NCBI RefSeq assembly: GCF_900302455.1 | Contig: NZ_ONZG01000009.1 | Coordinates: 124,001 to 188,000 of the forward strand | Source: Falsiruegeria mediterranea M17 | GTDB lineage: Bacteria; Pseudomonadota; Alphaproteobacteria; Rhodobacterales; Rhodobacteraceae | Reading direction: 5' to 3' | Length of the DNA stretch: 64,000 nucleotides | In this document: positions 26,349 to 35,606 of the stretch, one piece after another | How positions within the stretch are numbered: the first letter of the stretch is position 1 | Layout of the letters: each line of letters starts with the position of its first letter | The notes under the pieces: generated by a model | Told to the model about the DNA's origin: nothing | Databases searched by the model: none | The model's input: the letters and a program-made list of their open reading frames with translations, nothing else | Translations under genes and position numbers: made by a program

Positions 26349-27608
26349 TTATTCTGCGGGCCAGTTGACGGCGGGCAGGATTGTCCCCGTGCAGTCGCCA
26401 AAGCCAATTGTGTAGCCGTCACCGCGCGCATTGCCGCGCAGGGTGAGCGTGTCGCCGTCTTCGATGAAGCCGCGGGTCTCGCCAGTCTCCAGCGTGAAGG
26501 GTTCGCGCCCCGCCCAGCTGAGCTCCATGAGCGAGCCGTATTCCTCGCGCACGGGGCCGGAAATGGTGCCAGAACCCAAAAGGTCGCCGCTGTTCATTTC
26601 GCACCCGCCGATGGCGTGGTGGCACAGCTGCTCGGCGGCAGAGTAGTACATGCGATTGTAGTTGGTTTTGGCAATCACGGATGCGGTCTCGGCGCCCTCG
26701 GGCTGCATCAGCACCTCAAGCTCGATGTCATAAAGGCCGTCCTTGCTGCCGTTCAGATAGGGCAGCAGCTCTTTGTCGCGGGCCGGGGTCGGCGCGCGGA
26801 AGCTTTCCAGTGCCGCCGCCGTCACGATCCAAGGCGAGATCGAGGTGCCGAACGCCTTGCCTTGGAAAGGGCCGAGCGGCTGATACTCCCACCCCTGGAT
26901 GTCACGGGCAGACCAGTCGTTGAGCAGGACATAGCCAAAGATCATGGCGTCTGCTTCATCCACTGTGATCGGCTGACCAAGGTCCGAGCCGGTGCCGACA
27001 ATGGCACCCATTTCCAGCTCGATGTCCAGACGCTTGGATGGGCCGAACGAGGGCATATCCGCATCCGGTGCCTTGGTTTGGCCGTTGGGGCGATGGATCG
27101 GTGTGCCGGAAACCACAACAGACGACGCGCGACCGTTGTATCCGATCGGGATGTGCAGCCAGTTGGCGGGCAGATCGGGCGAGCCGCGCAGGATCGCGCC
27201 CATGTTCTGTGCGTGCTGCTTGCCGGCGTAGAAATCAGTGTATTCGCTGACCGCAAAGGGCATGTGCAGATCGGCGTCAGCTGCGGTCACCAACAGTGGC
27301 TCTGCCTTGTCCTGCTCGGTCGAGCCTTCGGCCAGTAGGGCGGTCAGGCGCTCGCGAAAGGCGGTCCAAACGGCAGGGCCTTCTTCCATCAGGACATTCC
27401 AGAACGGCATGTCAAAGAGCGGTTCATCACTCAAGGCGATCAGCCCCTCGGCCTCGGCCGCAGTGATGTCCAGGATCATATCCCCGATGGCCACGCCGCA
27501 GCGCGGGTCAGAACCTTCGGTCGAAAATACGCCGTAAGGCAGGTTGTTCAGCGGAAAGGGGTGGTTGGCGTCGTTGGCCGAAGCCACCCAGGATTTCAAA
27601 AGAGGCAT
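26349..27608 (-). CDS. fahA: Fumarylacetoacetase
   Basis: A 419-residue FAH enzyme. The N-terminal domain (WVASANDANHPFPLNNLPYGVFS) and catalytic C-terminal domain are complete. Active-site stretches are visible: EYTDFYAGKQHAQNMG with the catalytic His, DIELEMGAIVG with metal-binding Glu, and LLNDWSARDIQGWEYQPLGPF. It cleaves fumarylacetoacetate to fumarate and acetoacetate, the last step of the homogentisate pathway. It follows hmgA by 67 bases and precedes the MBL gene. Confidence 0.95.
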   Translation of the reverse strand: MPLLKSWVASANDANHPFPLNNLPYGVFSTEGSDPRCGVAIGDMILDITAAEAEGLIALSDEPLFDMPFWNVLMEEGPAVWTAFRERLTALLAEGSTEQDKAEPLLVTAADADLHMPFAVSEYTDFYAGKQHAQNMGAILRGSPDLPANWLHIPIGYNGRASSVVVSGTPIHRPNGQTKAPDADMPSFGPSKRLDIELEMGAIVGTGSDLGQPITVDEADAMIFGYVLLNDWSARDIQGWEYQPLGPFQGKAFGTSISPWIVTAAALESFRAPTPARDKELLPYLNGSKDGLYDIELEVLMQPEGAETASVIAKTNYNRMYYSAAEQLCHHAIGGCEMNSGDLLGSGTISGPVREEYGSLMELSWAGREPFTLETGETRGFIEDGDTLTLRGNARGDGYTIGFGDCTGTILPAVNWPAE

Positions 27609-27675
27609 GGTCTCTCCAAACTTCAGTCACGGACGACAGAGATTTTTCGTGAAAATCTTGTGGCTCCGTAGTGTC

Positions 27676-29031
27676 TCATTTCATTCCGGGCGTGCCATCG
27701 AATTTCTTTTCGATGTCTTCCCAGCAGTCGATGTAGTCATCCTGCAACGGCGCCTCGTTGGCGGCAAATCCGGTCAGATGCTGTGGAAAACGGGTCTCGA
27801 ACATGAAGGACATGGTGTTGTCCAGCTTCTCAGGGCCGAGATTCGAATTCGATGCGCCCTCAAACGCGTTCTTGTCGGGGCCATGGGGTAGCATCATGTT
27901 GTGCAGGCTCATGCCACCGGGAACAAAGCCCTGTGGTTTGGCGTCATACTGGCCGTAAATGTTGCCCATCAACTCGGACATGATGTTCTTGTGATACCAC
28001 GGCGGGCGGAAGGTGTTTTCCGCCACCATCCAACGCTCGCGGAACAGCACAAAATCGATGTTGGCCGTTCCCGGCTGTCCCGATGGCGCCGTCAGCACGG
28101 TAAAGATCGAGGGATCGGGGTGGTCAAACAGGATTGCGCCAACCGGGCAATAGGTGCGCAGGTCGTATTTATAGGGCGCATAGTTGCCGTGCCAAGCGAC
28201 CACATCCAGCGGGGAATGCCCGATGTTGGTGGTGTGGAACTGGCCGCACCATTTGACGGTGACTGTTGACGGTGCATCACGGTCCTCAAACGCCGCAATC
28301 GGCGCCTTGAAGTCACGTGGGTTCGCCATGCAGTTGGCACCAATCGGTCCGCGTCCGGGCAGCTCGAACTTCTGACCGTAGTTTTCGCAAACAAAGCCAC
28401 GGCAGGGCCCTTCGAGCACCTCCACCCGGTACACCAGGCCACGCGGCAGGATGGCGATCTCCTTGGGCTCGACGTCGATGATCCCCAACTCGGTCGCAAA
28501 GCGCAGGCGACCTTCTTGCGGGACGACCAGCATCTCACTGTCGGCCGAGAAGAAATAGTCATCCTCCATCGACTGGGTCACCAGATAGATATGCGTGGCC
28601 ATGCCGACCTGAGTGTTCACATCGCCGGCAGTGGTCATAGTGCGCATGCCGGTTAGCCAAGTCAGACCTTCATCCGAATGCGGCACCGCATCCCAGCGGT
28701 ACTGGCCCAGGCTGATGACGTCGGGGTCAACGCAAGGGGCCGATTTCCAATAGGGAAGATCGATCTTTTCATAGCGATGCGAATGCTTGACCGAGGGCCG
28801 AATGCGATAGCACCAGGTCCGTTCCGGCGGGTTGGCGGTAAAGGCCGTGCCGCTCAACTGTTCACCATATAGGCCATAGTTACACTTCTGCGGGCTGTTC
28901 ATGCCCTGGGGCAGGGCGCCTGGCAGAGCTTCGGTTTCAAAGTCGTTTCCAAAGCCTGGCATGTAGCCTTCGGTCGTGCTGGTGGCCGACGTGGCCTGAA
29001 CAAAATTATGTGTGTCGGTTGGACGATTCAT
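27676..29031 (-). CDS. hmgA: Homogentisate 1,2-dioxygenase
   Basis: A 451-residue enzyme beginning [20 protein letters not shown], the diagnostic HmgA start. Iron-ligand and substrate regions are present: [42 protein letters not shown] and [14 protein letters not shown]. It opens the ring of homogentisate with O2 to give maleylacetoacetate. ATG at 29031 is chosen over an earlier in-frame start because GGAGGA precedes it and the extra residues are not family-like. It heads the minus-strand operon opposite a MarR gene 71 bases away. Confidence 0.96.
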   Translation of the reverse strand: MNRPTDTHNFVQATSATSTTEGYMPGFGNDFETEALPGALPQGMNSPQKCNYGLYGEQLSGTAFTANPPERTWCYRIRPSVKHSHRYEKIDLPYWKSAPCVDPDVISLGQYRWDAVPHSDEGLTWLTGMRTMTTAGDVNTQVGMATHIYLVTQSMEDDYFFSADSEMLVVPQEGRLRFATELGIIDVEPKEIAILPRGLVYRVEVLEGPCRGFVCENYGQKFELPGRGPIGANCMANPRDFKAPIAAFEDRDAPSTVTVKWCGQFHTTNIGHSPLDVVAWHGNYAPYKYDLRTYCPVGAILFDHPDPSIFTVLTAPSGQPGTANIDFVLFRERWMVAENTFRPPWYHKNIMSELMGNIYGQYDAKPQGFVPGGMSLHNMMLPHGPDKNAFEGASNSNLGPEKLDNTMSFMFETRFPQHLTGFAANEAPLQDDYIDCWEDIEKKFDGTPGMK

Positions 29032-29051
29032 CGCGCGTTCCTCCGTTCTGA

Positions 29052-29086
29052 CTTGTCGAATAATAGTTGATTTTGTAACTAACAAG
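29052..29086. promoter_or_regulatory. Candidate MarR operator between hmgA and marR-type gene
   Basis: The 71-base divergent gap holds TAGTT-N8-AACTA (29064-29081, 18 bp), the size of a MarR palindrome, and a wider CTTGT/ACAAG pair (29052-29056 and 29082-29086). It is the only AT-rich palindrome in the gap and is placed to cover both promoters. Binding is inferred. Confidence 0.55.
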
Positions 29087-29102
29087 AAGAAGGAGAGTGA
29101 AA

Positions 29103-29540
29103 ATGACTGAAAAAGACGACTTTGATTTGCGGAATTTCATGCCGTTTCTGCTGAATTTGGCCGCAGAACAGAGTTCCTTGGGGTTTCAGCGCACCTACAA
29201 GAATCGCTATGGGATGCTGCGCACCGAATGGCGGGTGCTGTTCCACCTGGGCAATTACGGCGAGATGACCGCGAAAGAGATCGGAGAGCGCGCGGTCATG
29301 CACAAGACCAAGATCAGTCGCGCCGTGGCCAAGCTGAGCCAGCGGCGTTATCTTACACGCACACGTGATGAGCGGGATCGCCGGTCCGAGCGTTTGGCAT
29401 TGACCCCAGCGGGCCTTGTCGTCTATCGCGAGCTGCGCCAAGAGGCCGAGGCCTATGAGGCGCAACTGGGCAAGCAATTCACTGCCGGAGAGGTGGTTTT
29501 GCTACGTATGATGCTCAGACGGCTGGCCGGATTGGACTGA
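29103..29540 (+). CDS. MarR-family regulator of the homogentisate operon
   Basis: A 145-residue winged-helix protein: [50 protein letters not shown] covers the recognition helix and wing (about 55-110) with the classic DxRDRR wing motif. ATG at 29103 is used, with AAGAAGGAG upstream. It is divergent from hmgA and most likely represses it until an aromatic ligand, possibly homogentisate, binds. HmgR in Pseudomonas is an IclR protein, so this would be a non-homologous replacement if confirmed. Confidence 0.88.
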   Translation: MTEKDDFDLRNFMPFLLNLAAEQSSLGFQRTYKNRYGMLRTEWRVLFHLGNYGEMTAKEIGERAVMHKTKISRAVAKLSQRRYLTRTRDERDRRSERLALTPAGLVVYRELRQEAEAYEAQLGKQFTAGEVVLLRMMLRRLAGLD

Positions 29541-29633
29541 ACCTGAGCTGTGAATCAAAACAGTGGCCCTGTCCAAACGCGATGTGAATGCACATATCGG
29601 CGGTAACAAAAAAGAAGCGGACAGGAGATCCCA

Positions 29634-30881
29634 ATGACCGATGTCGGGCAACGACACGCACCTATCGATGCATCCGCCGATGTGCTGAACACTTGGCTGC
29701 TGCAACGCGGGCTAGAGGGCGCCACACAGGAAGAGGTGCTGCACGGCTATTGTTCGCAGTTGGTCGAACTGGGCATTCCCCTCTATCGGTTGCATGTCGC
29801 CCAAAGCGCGTTCCACCCGCAGTACGGCGGGATAGGATTTGATTGGTTGCGCGAAGAAGGGATGAGCAGCGAAGAATACACATATTCCGAAACTCCGCGG
29901 GCAGAATGGTTGCGAAGCCCGCTTTATCATTTGCTCAAGAACGACCTGTCCGAATACCGGGAGCGGTTGGTGGACAGCAATGAACCCAGCCAATTCCCGA
30001 TCCTGAACGAGCTGCGTGAGCAGGGCGCGACTGACTATTTTGCGGCGGGTGTGGTCTTGGAGGCGCGGGACGAGACCGTGCCGCTGGATCCGACCAATGC
30101 ACCAGAGGGGGTTCTTCTCTCGTGGACAAGCGATGGCGCAGATGGGTTTCACAACAGCGATCTCTCTGTGATCCGGGCCGCGCAGCCTTATCTGGCGTTG
30201 GCGTTGAAAGCAGCGGCGAACCGGCGTGTGGCTGCGGACCTGCTGCAAGTCTATCTGGGGCGCGACGCCGGACGACGTGTGTTGTCGGGCGAAATCCAAC
30301 GCGGGTCTCTGCAGCAGATTGATGCGGTTTTGTGCTACTTCGACCTCAAAGACTTCACCAGTCTGACCGAACGAACGCCAGGGCCGGATCTGATTGCGAT
30401 GTTGAATGACTACTTCGGCCTTGCGGTCGCGGTGATCCAGGGACATGGCGGCAATATCTTGAAATTCATGGGGGACGGCATTCTGGCTATGTTCAATCTG
30501 AGCAGCCTCAACGAGTCGGTGGCAGCGGGCTTGAATGCGGTTTCAGAACTCCGTGACAAGATGGACGCAAAGAATGTCGAACGTCGGGCCATTGGCGAGA
30601 CGACAACTGGCGTGACGTTGGCGTTGCACGCGGGGGAAATTCTGTATGGAAACATCGGGGCGGAAAACCGCCTCGATTTCACGGTGATCGGCCCGGCGGT
30701 GAACCTGACCGTTCGACTGTCGGGGATGCATCGATCTGTTGGGCAAAGCGTCATTCTGTCGGAACCGATTTTACGCGCAGCGGGAGAAACCAACCACGAT
30801 CTGGTCAGTCTTGGGCGTTACATGCTGCGCGGGGTGTCGGAACCACAGGAACTTTACACGATCTATTTGAAGCCGAGCTGA
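29634..30881 (+). CDS. Class III adenylate/guanylate cyclase with N-terminal sensory-like domain
   Basis: A 415-residue protein. The cyclase homology domain fills about 220-405: VLCYFDLKDFTSLTE (first metal Asp), HGGNILKFMGDGILAMF (Lys for base selection, second metal Asp) and VIGPAVNLTVRLSG (transition-state region), so the site looks complete for cAMP synthesis. The first 210 residues have no recognised domain and no membrane helix; a GAF-like sensor is possible. AGGAGATCCC precedes the ATG. It is a single gene; a second cyclase lies at 45-47 kb. Confidence 0.88.
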   Translation: MTDVGQRHAPIDASADVLNTWLLQRGLEGATQEEVLHGYCSQLVELGIPLYRLHVAQSAFHPQYGGIGFDWLREEGMSSEEYTYSETPRAEWLRSPLYHLLKNDLSEYRERLVDSNEPSQFPILNELREQGATDYFAAGVVLEARDETVPLDPTNAPEGVLLSWTSDGADGFHNSDLSVIRAAQPYLALALKAAANRRVAADLLQVYLGRDAGRRVLSGEIQRGSLQQIDAVLCYFDLKDFTSLTERTPGPDLIAMLNDYFGLAVAVIQGHGGNILKFMGDGILAMFNLSSLNESVAAGLNAVSELRDKMDAKNVERRAIGETTTGVTLALHAGEILYGNIGAENRLDFTVIGPAVNLTVRLSGMHRSVGQSVILSEPILRAAGETNHDLVSLGRYMLRGVSEPQELYTIYLKPS

Positions 30882-30930
30882 AACGCTGCACCTGCGCGAC
30901 CTATCGGTCTTGCGTCCTGCGGACGGCAGG

Positions 30931-31014
30931 GGGCCAGGCTCACGCGGGCAAAGCCCGCGTGAGCCTGGCCCAACGGGAGGAGATGTTTCGCCAGAAACGT
31001 TGACGACGGGCGGG
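30931..31014 (-). repeat. Dispersed hairpin repeat, copy A
   Basis: Read on the minus strand it starts with CCCGCCCGTCGTCAACG, continues TTTCTGGCGAAACATCTCCTCCCGTTGGG and ends in a stem with 19 perfectly paired bases per arm (30931-30949 and 30953-30971) around a three-base loop. The core matches copies at 50942 and 57223. It lies between the cyclase gene and mipZ (convergent); no T-run follows, though such a stem may still block transcription or RNase. Confidence 0.75.
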
Positions 31015-31030
31015 AAAGCCCCGGGGTTTG

Positions 31031-31840
31031 TTAGAAATCGATCTCGACGCCGGGCAGGTTGAGTGCCTTCATCATGTCGCGCAATTCCTGACGCGCCGCG
31101 ATGTTCGAGATGTTAAGTTGTTTGACGCCGATGTCTTTCAGGTCCAGCAGGGTCAGGCCGCGGGGGAACAGTTCCCGGAAAATGACACGTTCGGAAAAAC
31201 CCGGTGCGATACGGAACCCGATGCGGTTTGACAGCATCTCGATCGCGCGTTGCATCTTTTCCTTGTTGACCATGCGCTGCGTGCCAACGCGATTGCGCAC
31301 AACAACCCAGTCGATGGGTTTCAGACCTGCCTGCGCGCGCAGTTGCCGCGCATTCCAGACCATTTCGGAATAGACCGACGGGCCAAGGATCTTTTCGCCC
31401 TGCGGATCGATCCGCGCCAACAGGTCAAAATCGACAAAACTGTCGTTCAGTGGCGTGATTAACGTGTCGGCCAGCGAATGCGCCACCTGGCTCAGCCTGG
31501 TGTGCGAGCCGGGGCAGTCGATCAGGATGAAATCGCTGTCGGCTTCCAGTCGGGACACTGCCGCCGATAGGCGGTGGTCATAGATGTTCTCGCCCGGCTT
31601 CAGCGAGGCCGGGTCAATTTCGGGCAAGTCATGTGTGTGCGGCGTCGGCAGTTCCAAGCCCGCCTTGCCCAGAAAGCTGGTACGGTTCTCGGAATAGCGA
31701 CCCAGGCTGCGTTGGCGCAGGTCCAGGTCCAGCGTGTTGACCTTGAACCCCATCCGCGCCAGTGCGGTTGCCACGTGCATCGAGACGGTGGATTTCCCCG
31801 CGCCGCCTTTTTCGTTTCCGACGACAATGATATGCGCCAT
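31031..31840 (-). CDS. mipZ: Division-plane positioning ATPase MipZ
   Basis: A 269-residue ParA/MinD-type ATPase with deviant Walker A VVGNEKGGAGKST (6-18), the LDLDLRQRSLGRYSENR segment and DFILIDCPGSHTRLSQVAHSLADTLITPLNDSFVDFDLLA, both diagnostic of MipZ. It forms ATP-dependent gradients from the ParB-bound origin poles and inhibits FtsZ near them, so setting mid-cell division. ATG at 31840 starts the conserved MAHIIVVGNEKGG; GGGGC precedes it. It is a single gene downstream of, and same strand as, the helicase. Confidence 0.93.
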   Translation of the reverse strand: MAHIIVVGNEKGGAGKSTVSMHVATALARMGFKVNTLDLDLRQRSLGRYSENRTSFLGKAGLELPTPHTHDLPEIDPASLKPGENIYDHRLSAAVSRLEADSDFILIDCPGSHTRLSQVAHSLADTLITPLNDSFVDFDLLARIDPQGEKILGPSVYSEMVWNARQLRAQAGLKPIDWVVVRNRVGTQRMVNKEKMQRAIEMLSNRIGFRIAPGFSERVIFRELFPRGLTLLDLKDIGVKQLNISNIAARQELRDMMKALNLPGVEIDF

Positions 31841-31976
31841 CTGCCCCAAGTCCTTTGTTTCGCCCAAGCCGTCTTGCGCGATTTGTCGCCACTATATGTT
31901 GAGACGCACACCATGAAAAGTGTTCTTGGAGCTCGCCTGCTCAATCTATGGGAGGATCGAGCAGGCGTTTGGGGTT

Positions 31977-34085
31977 TCAGCCTTTGCGCGGTTTGCGCGG
32001 CGCTGCTTCGCCGCCCTTGTTGGGGTTGTAGCGTTTGCTGGCGTCCATCGCGCGGGCTTTGTTCTTTTTGCTGTTGGCTTTGCCTTTGGGCGGAGGCGGG
32101 CCTTTGGGCTTGTCGCCACGCGGCTTGCCAGGTGCTTTGCCCGCATAGGGTTTTGCGCCCGGTTTGGCATTGGGTTTGCCGGCAGGTTTGGGGCCACGCT
32201 TCTTGGCGGGCTCGGCCACAATATCAGGGCGGTGACCCTCGGACTGCGCCGGTTTCTTCTTGAAACCGCCGTCAGGTTTGCGCGCGGCATCGGGCTTTGG
32301 TTTTTTGCGGCGCGGTTCCGGCGCGTCGTTCCAATCGACAGGGGGGGTTGAACGTGCGGGTTTGTCAGTCTTGACATGACGCGGCTTGCGGTCGCCGTCC
32401 TCGCGTTTGGCCCAAGGTTTGCGGTCATCGTCCCGATCCTTGAGGTGGGGACGGTCACCACGATCAGGGCGCGGATTGCCTTTGAACTTCGGGCGCGGAG
32501 AATGCGAAATCTCCGGTGCCGAGGCCAGCTGCTTGAGCACCGCACCGGGTTCAAGTTCCGTCTTGCCATCCAGATTGGCCAAGAAGCCTGCAACGGCCTC
32601 TTGCTTCAATTCCACAAAGGTCTCGCTCTGTTGTACGCGGATCGCGCCAATATCGTCCTTGGTCAGATCGCCGGCCTTGCAGATCATTGGCAGGTATGTC
32701 CGGGGTTCGGCACCGGCATCGTGGCCGCCGGAAATCGAGAACCAGACGCTGGGGCCAAAGGCTGCGCGCGGTTTCTGCGGTTTGCCTGCATCCACAGCGT
32801 TCAGTTCTTCGGGGGCGGAATGGCGCTCGTGGTACAGACGCAGATAGGCGGCCGCGATCTGTTCCGGGCTGAACTGATCCATCAGCTTCTGAACGGGTGC
32901 CTGCTCGTTTTCGGAAATGGCATCCTGCCAGGCGGAATCCGCCAGCATCCGCTCTTCGTCGCGCAGTTTTACCTCGTCGGCCGAAGGTGCGTTACAAGTC
33001 TCGGCGGTCAGTTTGGCGAACCGCAATATGCGCTGCGCCTTGGAACGCGCCTTTGGCGGCACGATCAGTGCGCTGACGCCTTTGCGCCCGGCACGGCCAG
33101 TCCGACCCGAGCGGTGCAGCAGGGTTTCGTGGTTGTTGGGCAGTTCGGCGTGGATCACCAGATCAAGCCCCGGCAGGTCGATGCCGCGCGCGGCGACATC
33201 GGTGGCGACACAGACGCGAGCGCGGCCATCGCGCATGGATTGCAGGGCGTTGGTGCGCTCGGACTGGGTCAACTCACCTGACAGAGCCACCACCGGGAAT
33301 CCCCGGTTCGACAAGCGCGCGGTCAGGCGGGCGACCATGGCGCGGGTGTTGGCGAAAATGATGGCGTTTGGCGCCTCATAGTACCGCAGAACGTTAATGA
33401 TGGCGTTTTCCGCGTCCTGCGGGGCCACCGACATCATCCGGTATTCAATGTCCGAATGCTGCTTGGTTTCGGCAACCGTTGTCACGCGTTCGGCGTTGTT
33501 CTGATAGTTCTCCGCCAGCTTGGCGATACCGCGCGGTACGGTGGCAGAAAACATCAAGGTGCGGCGATCTTCTGGGCATTCGCCCAAGATGAATTCCAGA
33601 TCCTCAGCAAAGCCCAGATCCAGCATTTCATCTGCTTCGTCCAAAACCACGCCGCGCACCTGGCTCAGGTCGATCGAGCCACGCATGATATGGTCGCGCA
33701 AACGGCCGGGCGTGGCGACCACGATATGCGAGCCGCGCGCCAGGGCCCGACGTTCGTCGCGCATATCCATGCCGCCAACGCAAGAGGCCAGAAATGCGCC
33801 CGCGCCTTTGTACAGCCACGTAAGCTCGCGCTTTACCTGCAAGGCCAGTTCGCGGGTCGGAGCGATGATCAGTGCCAGCGGCGCGTTGGCCTGCTCGAAT
33901 GCCTCATCGTCACCCAACAGGGTGGGTCCAAGCGCCAGGCCAAAGCCCACAGTCTTGCCCGAGCCGGTCTGAGCGGACACCAGCAGGTCACGGTCGTTGA
34001 GTTCAGGCTGCGTCACGGCCTCCTGCACTTGGGTCAGGGTTTCGTAACCACGCTCTTTCAGCGCATCGGCAAGAACTTGTTTCAC
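31977..34085 (-). CDS. DEAD-box RNA helicase with DbpA-type RNA-binding and basic tail
   Basis: A 702-residue helicase. The core (1-360) has AQTGSGKT (motif I), PTRELA, TPGRLRDH, VVLDEADEMLD (motif II, DEAD), MFSATVPRG (motif III), and ARGIDLPGLDLVIH with HRSGRTGRAGRKG (motifs V-VI). A DbpA-like RNA-binding fold lies near 460-540 (GGHDAGAEPRTYLPMICKAGDLTKDDIGAIRVQQSETFVEL). From about 545 on comes a Lys/Arg/Pro/Gly-rich low-complexity tail. The layout resembles CsdA/DeaD, suggesting a role in ribosome assembly or cold RNA remodelling. It follows rpmE after a terminator. Confidence 0.9.
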   Translation of the reverse strand: MKQVLADALKERGYETLTQVQEAVTQPELNDRDLLVSAQTGSGKTVGFGLALGPTLLGDDEAFEQANAPLALIIAPTRELALQVKRELTWLYKGAGAFLASCVGGMDMRDERRALARGSHIVVATPGRLRDHIMRGSIDLSQVRGVVLDEADEMLDLGFAEDLEFILGECPEDRRTLMFSATVPRGIAKLAENYQNNAERVTTVAETKQHSDIEYRMMSVAPQDAENAIINVLRYYEAPNAIIFANTRAMVARLTARLSNRGFPVVALSGELTQSERTNALQSMRDGRARVCVATDVAARGIDLPGLDLVIHAELPNNHETLLHRSGRTGRAGRKGVSALIVPPKARSKAQRILRFAKLTAETCNAPSADEVKLRDEERMLADSAWQDAISENEQAPVQKLMDQFSPEQIAAAYLRLYHERHSAPEELNAVDAGKPQKPRAAFGPSVWFSISGGHDAGAEPRTYLPMICKAGDLTKDDIGAIRVQQSETFVELKQEAVAGFLANLDGKTELEPGAVLKQLASAPEISHSPRPKFKGNPRPDRGDRPHLKDRDDDRKPWAKREDGDRKPRHVKTDKPARSTPPVDWNDAPEPRRKKPKPDAARKPDGGFKKKPAQSEGHRPDIVAEPAKKRGPKPAGKPNAKPGAKPYAGKAPGKPRGDKPKGPPPPKGKANSKKNKARAMDASKRYNPNKGGEAAPRKPRKG

Positions 34086-34130
34086 TGGGGCGGCTTTCTC
34101 GCGGGCAGATCCCGCGCGGAGGGGAGGGAA

Positions 34131-34165
34131 TGAAAAAAGGCTGCCTTAGGCAAAAGGCAGCCTTT
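34131..34165 (-). terminator. Rho-independent terminator of rplS-rpmE
   Basis: AAAGGCTGCCTT (34136-34147) and AAGGCAGCCTTT (34154-34165) form a perfect 12-bp stem with a six-base loop and, on the minus strand, end in a run of T. It lies 25 bases after the rpmE stop. Confidence 0.9.
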
Positions 34166-34190
34166 GGGGTCAAGTGAGGGTCGAGATGGC

Positions 34191-34412
34191 TTAGAAGCCC
34201 AGACCTTCGTATTTCTTCTTGAACTTCGACACGCGGCCACCGGCGTCCAGCAGGCGGGTGTTGCCGCCGGTCCATGCCGGGTGAACCGAGGGGTCGATGT
34301 CCAGAGCCAGCTGGTCGCCTTCGGCGCCCCAGGTGGATTTCATCTGAACGACGGTGCCATCGGTCATCTTGACGTTGATGACGTGGTATTCGGGATGTGT
34401 ATCTTTTTTCAT
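34191..34412 (-). CDS. rpmE: Ribosomal protein L31
   Basis: A 73-residue protein: [59 protein letters not shown]. It is a component of the large ribosomal subunit at the subunit bridge. The zinc-binding CxxC motifs are absent, so it is the zinc-independent form. It follows rplS by 11 bases, forming a two-gene operon. Confidence 0.96.
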   Translation of the reverse strand: MKKDTHPEYHVINVKMTDGTVVQMKSTWGAEGDQLALDIDPSVHPAWTGGNTRLLDAGGRVSKFKKKYEGLGF

Positions 34413-34423
34413 GAGACCGATCC

Positions 34424-34807
34424 TTACGCCTGAGCGCCCGACTTGGGCTTGTAGTTGGAATCTTCTGCGATACGCGCGGACTTACCACGGCGCGAACGCA
34501 GGTAGTACAGCTTGGCGCGACGGACGCGACCACGGCGGACAACGGTGATGCTGTCGATGTTGGTCGAGTGCAGCGGGAACACACGCTCCACGCCTTCGCC
34601 GAACGAGATTTTGCGGACGGTGAACGAACCGGCAATGCCCGAACCGTTTTTACGGCTGATGCAGACGCCTTCGTAGTTCTGAACACGGCTACGCGAGCCT
34701 TCGGTCACTTTATAGCCGACGCGGATGGTGTCACCGGCTTTGAAATCGGGGATGTCTTTCCCCAGGGCGGCAACTTGTTCCGCCTCGAGTTGTGCGATCA
34801 GGTCCAT
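34424..34807 (-). CDS. rplS: Ribosomal protein L19
   Basis: A 127-residue protein with the L19 signatures [29 protein letters not shown] and [42 protein letters not shown]. It sits at the 30S-50S interface. The ATG at 34807 has GGAG upstream, and the earlier in-frame residues are not L19-like. Just ahead of the ribosome site is a hairpin (TCGTGG/CCACGA, 34827-34843) that may affect translation. In many bacteria rplS follows trmD directly; here about 1.2 kb with a YegP gene intervenes. Confidence 0.96.
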   Translation of the reverse strand: MDLIAQLEAEQVAALGKDIPDFKAGDTIRVGYKVTEGSRSRVQNYEGVCISRKNGSGIAGSFTVRKISFGEGVERVFPLHSTNIDSITVVRRGRVRRAKLYYLRSRRGKSARIAEDSNYKPKSGAQA

Positions 34808-35606
34808 CGCAAGTCTCCTAAACTGCTCGTGGTTGTTCCACGAAGATTGTGCGTACCCCAAGAACTCCAGGTCTTCCTCGGGTCCGCGTGATGCGCCCGC
34901 CGGAGGGTAAGGTCAGTCATTTCCGTTGTCTGAGGGGTGCGCCTTGTGCAGAAACCGAAGAAGGCTTCAAAGGATATGCAACGCCCAAAACAGCCCGATT
35001 CCGCAAAAAGCGATTCCAGACCTGCCGTGCCTTAGGGGATTTTGCGGACGGGATCAAGGGTAAGGGTGGTTTAAAAGGCAACGAATGCCCGCCCCGGGCC
35101 GACGTTTACATTCAAGCTAGAGCGAACAGAGTTCGCCAACGCCCTTTGGGGTGATCGGTAGACAAGGAATTACAACTTAATTTCCTGCATTTGCGGGCAT
35201 TTAGGGCTGCACCGGTCTTGTCGTGGGTGGGTCCAGCAAGCCCCCCAAGCCAACAGTGCTATCTTAGCCTGCAGTTGAAGTCATGGAGAATGGCAAACAT
35301 TTCGCGATAAGTGGATAGGCGGCAGTCTGTTGGCGCCACCCGAACAACACCTACAACCTTGTCACCAAAACACAGGGTGGTCCTCGGGGATGTCAGGCTT
35401 TGGAGTTTTCGCAAAAGCAGATTGTGCGGAATTGGTGCGCGATCCGTTCAATCTGCGGTCTGGGCAAGTTCCGTATCGGTTGAGCCGATGCGAGGCGTCG
35501 GCCGAATTCAGTTTTGATCACAACAGGTTCAGCTTCCGAGAAACATTAAACCGGACCATGCGGCAACCGCAGGCCCGGTTCGGGTTAGTCGACGGAGCGT
35601 CTCGGA
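34808..35606. other. 799-base gap upstream of rplS without a convincing gene
   Basis: It should hold the rplS promoter and leader. Apart from the TCGTGG/CCACGA leader hairpin, I see only short open frames with no family features or good ribosome sites. At its right end (about 35549-35580) nested arms AACCGG/CCGGTT and TGCGG/CCGCA, followed on the minus strand by TTTAATGTTT, probably terminate the YegP gene. The middle part is GC-moderate and may be decayed sequence. Confidence 0.4.

Noticed and set aside
25443-27338. A 631-codon plus-strand frame opposite the MBL protein and fahA
   Set aside because: It crosses two clear genes on the other strand and shows no domain; third-position GC bias explains it.
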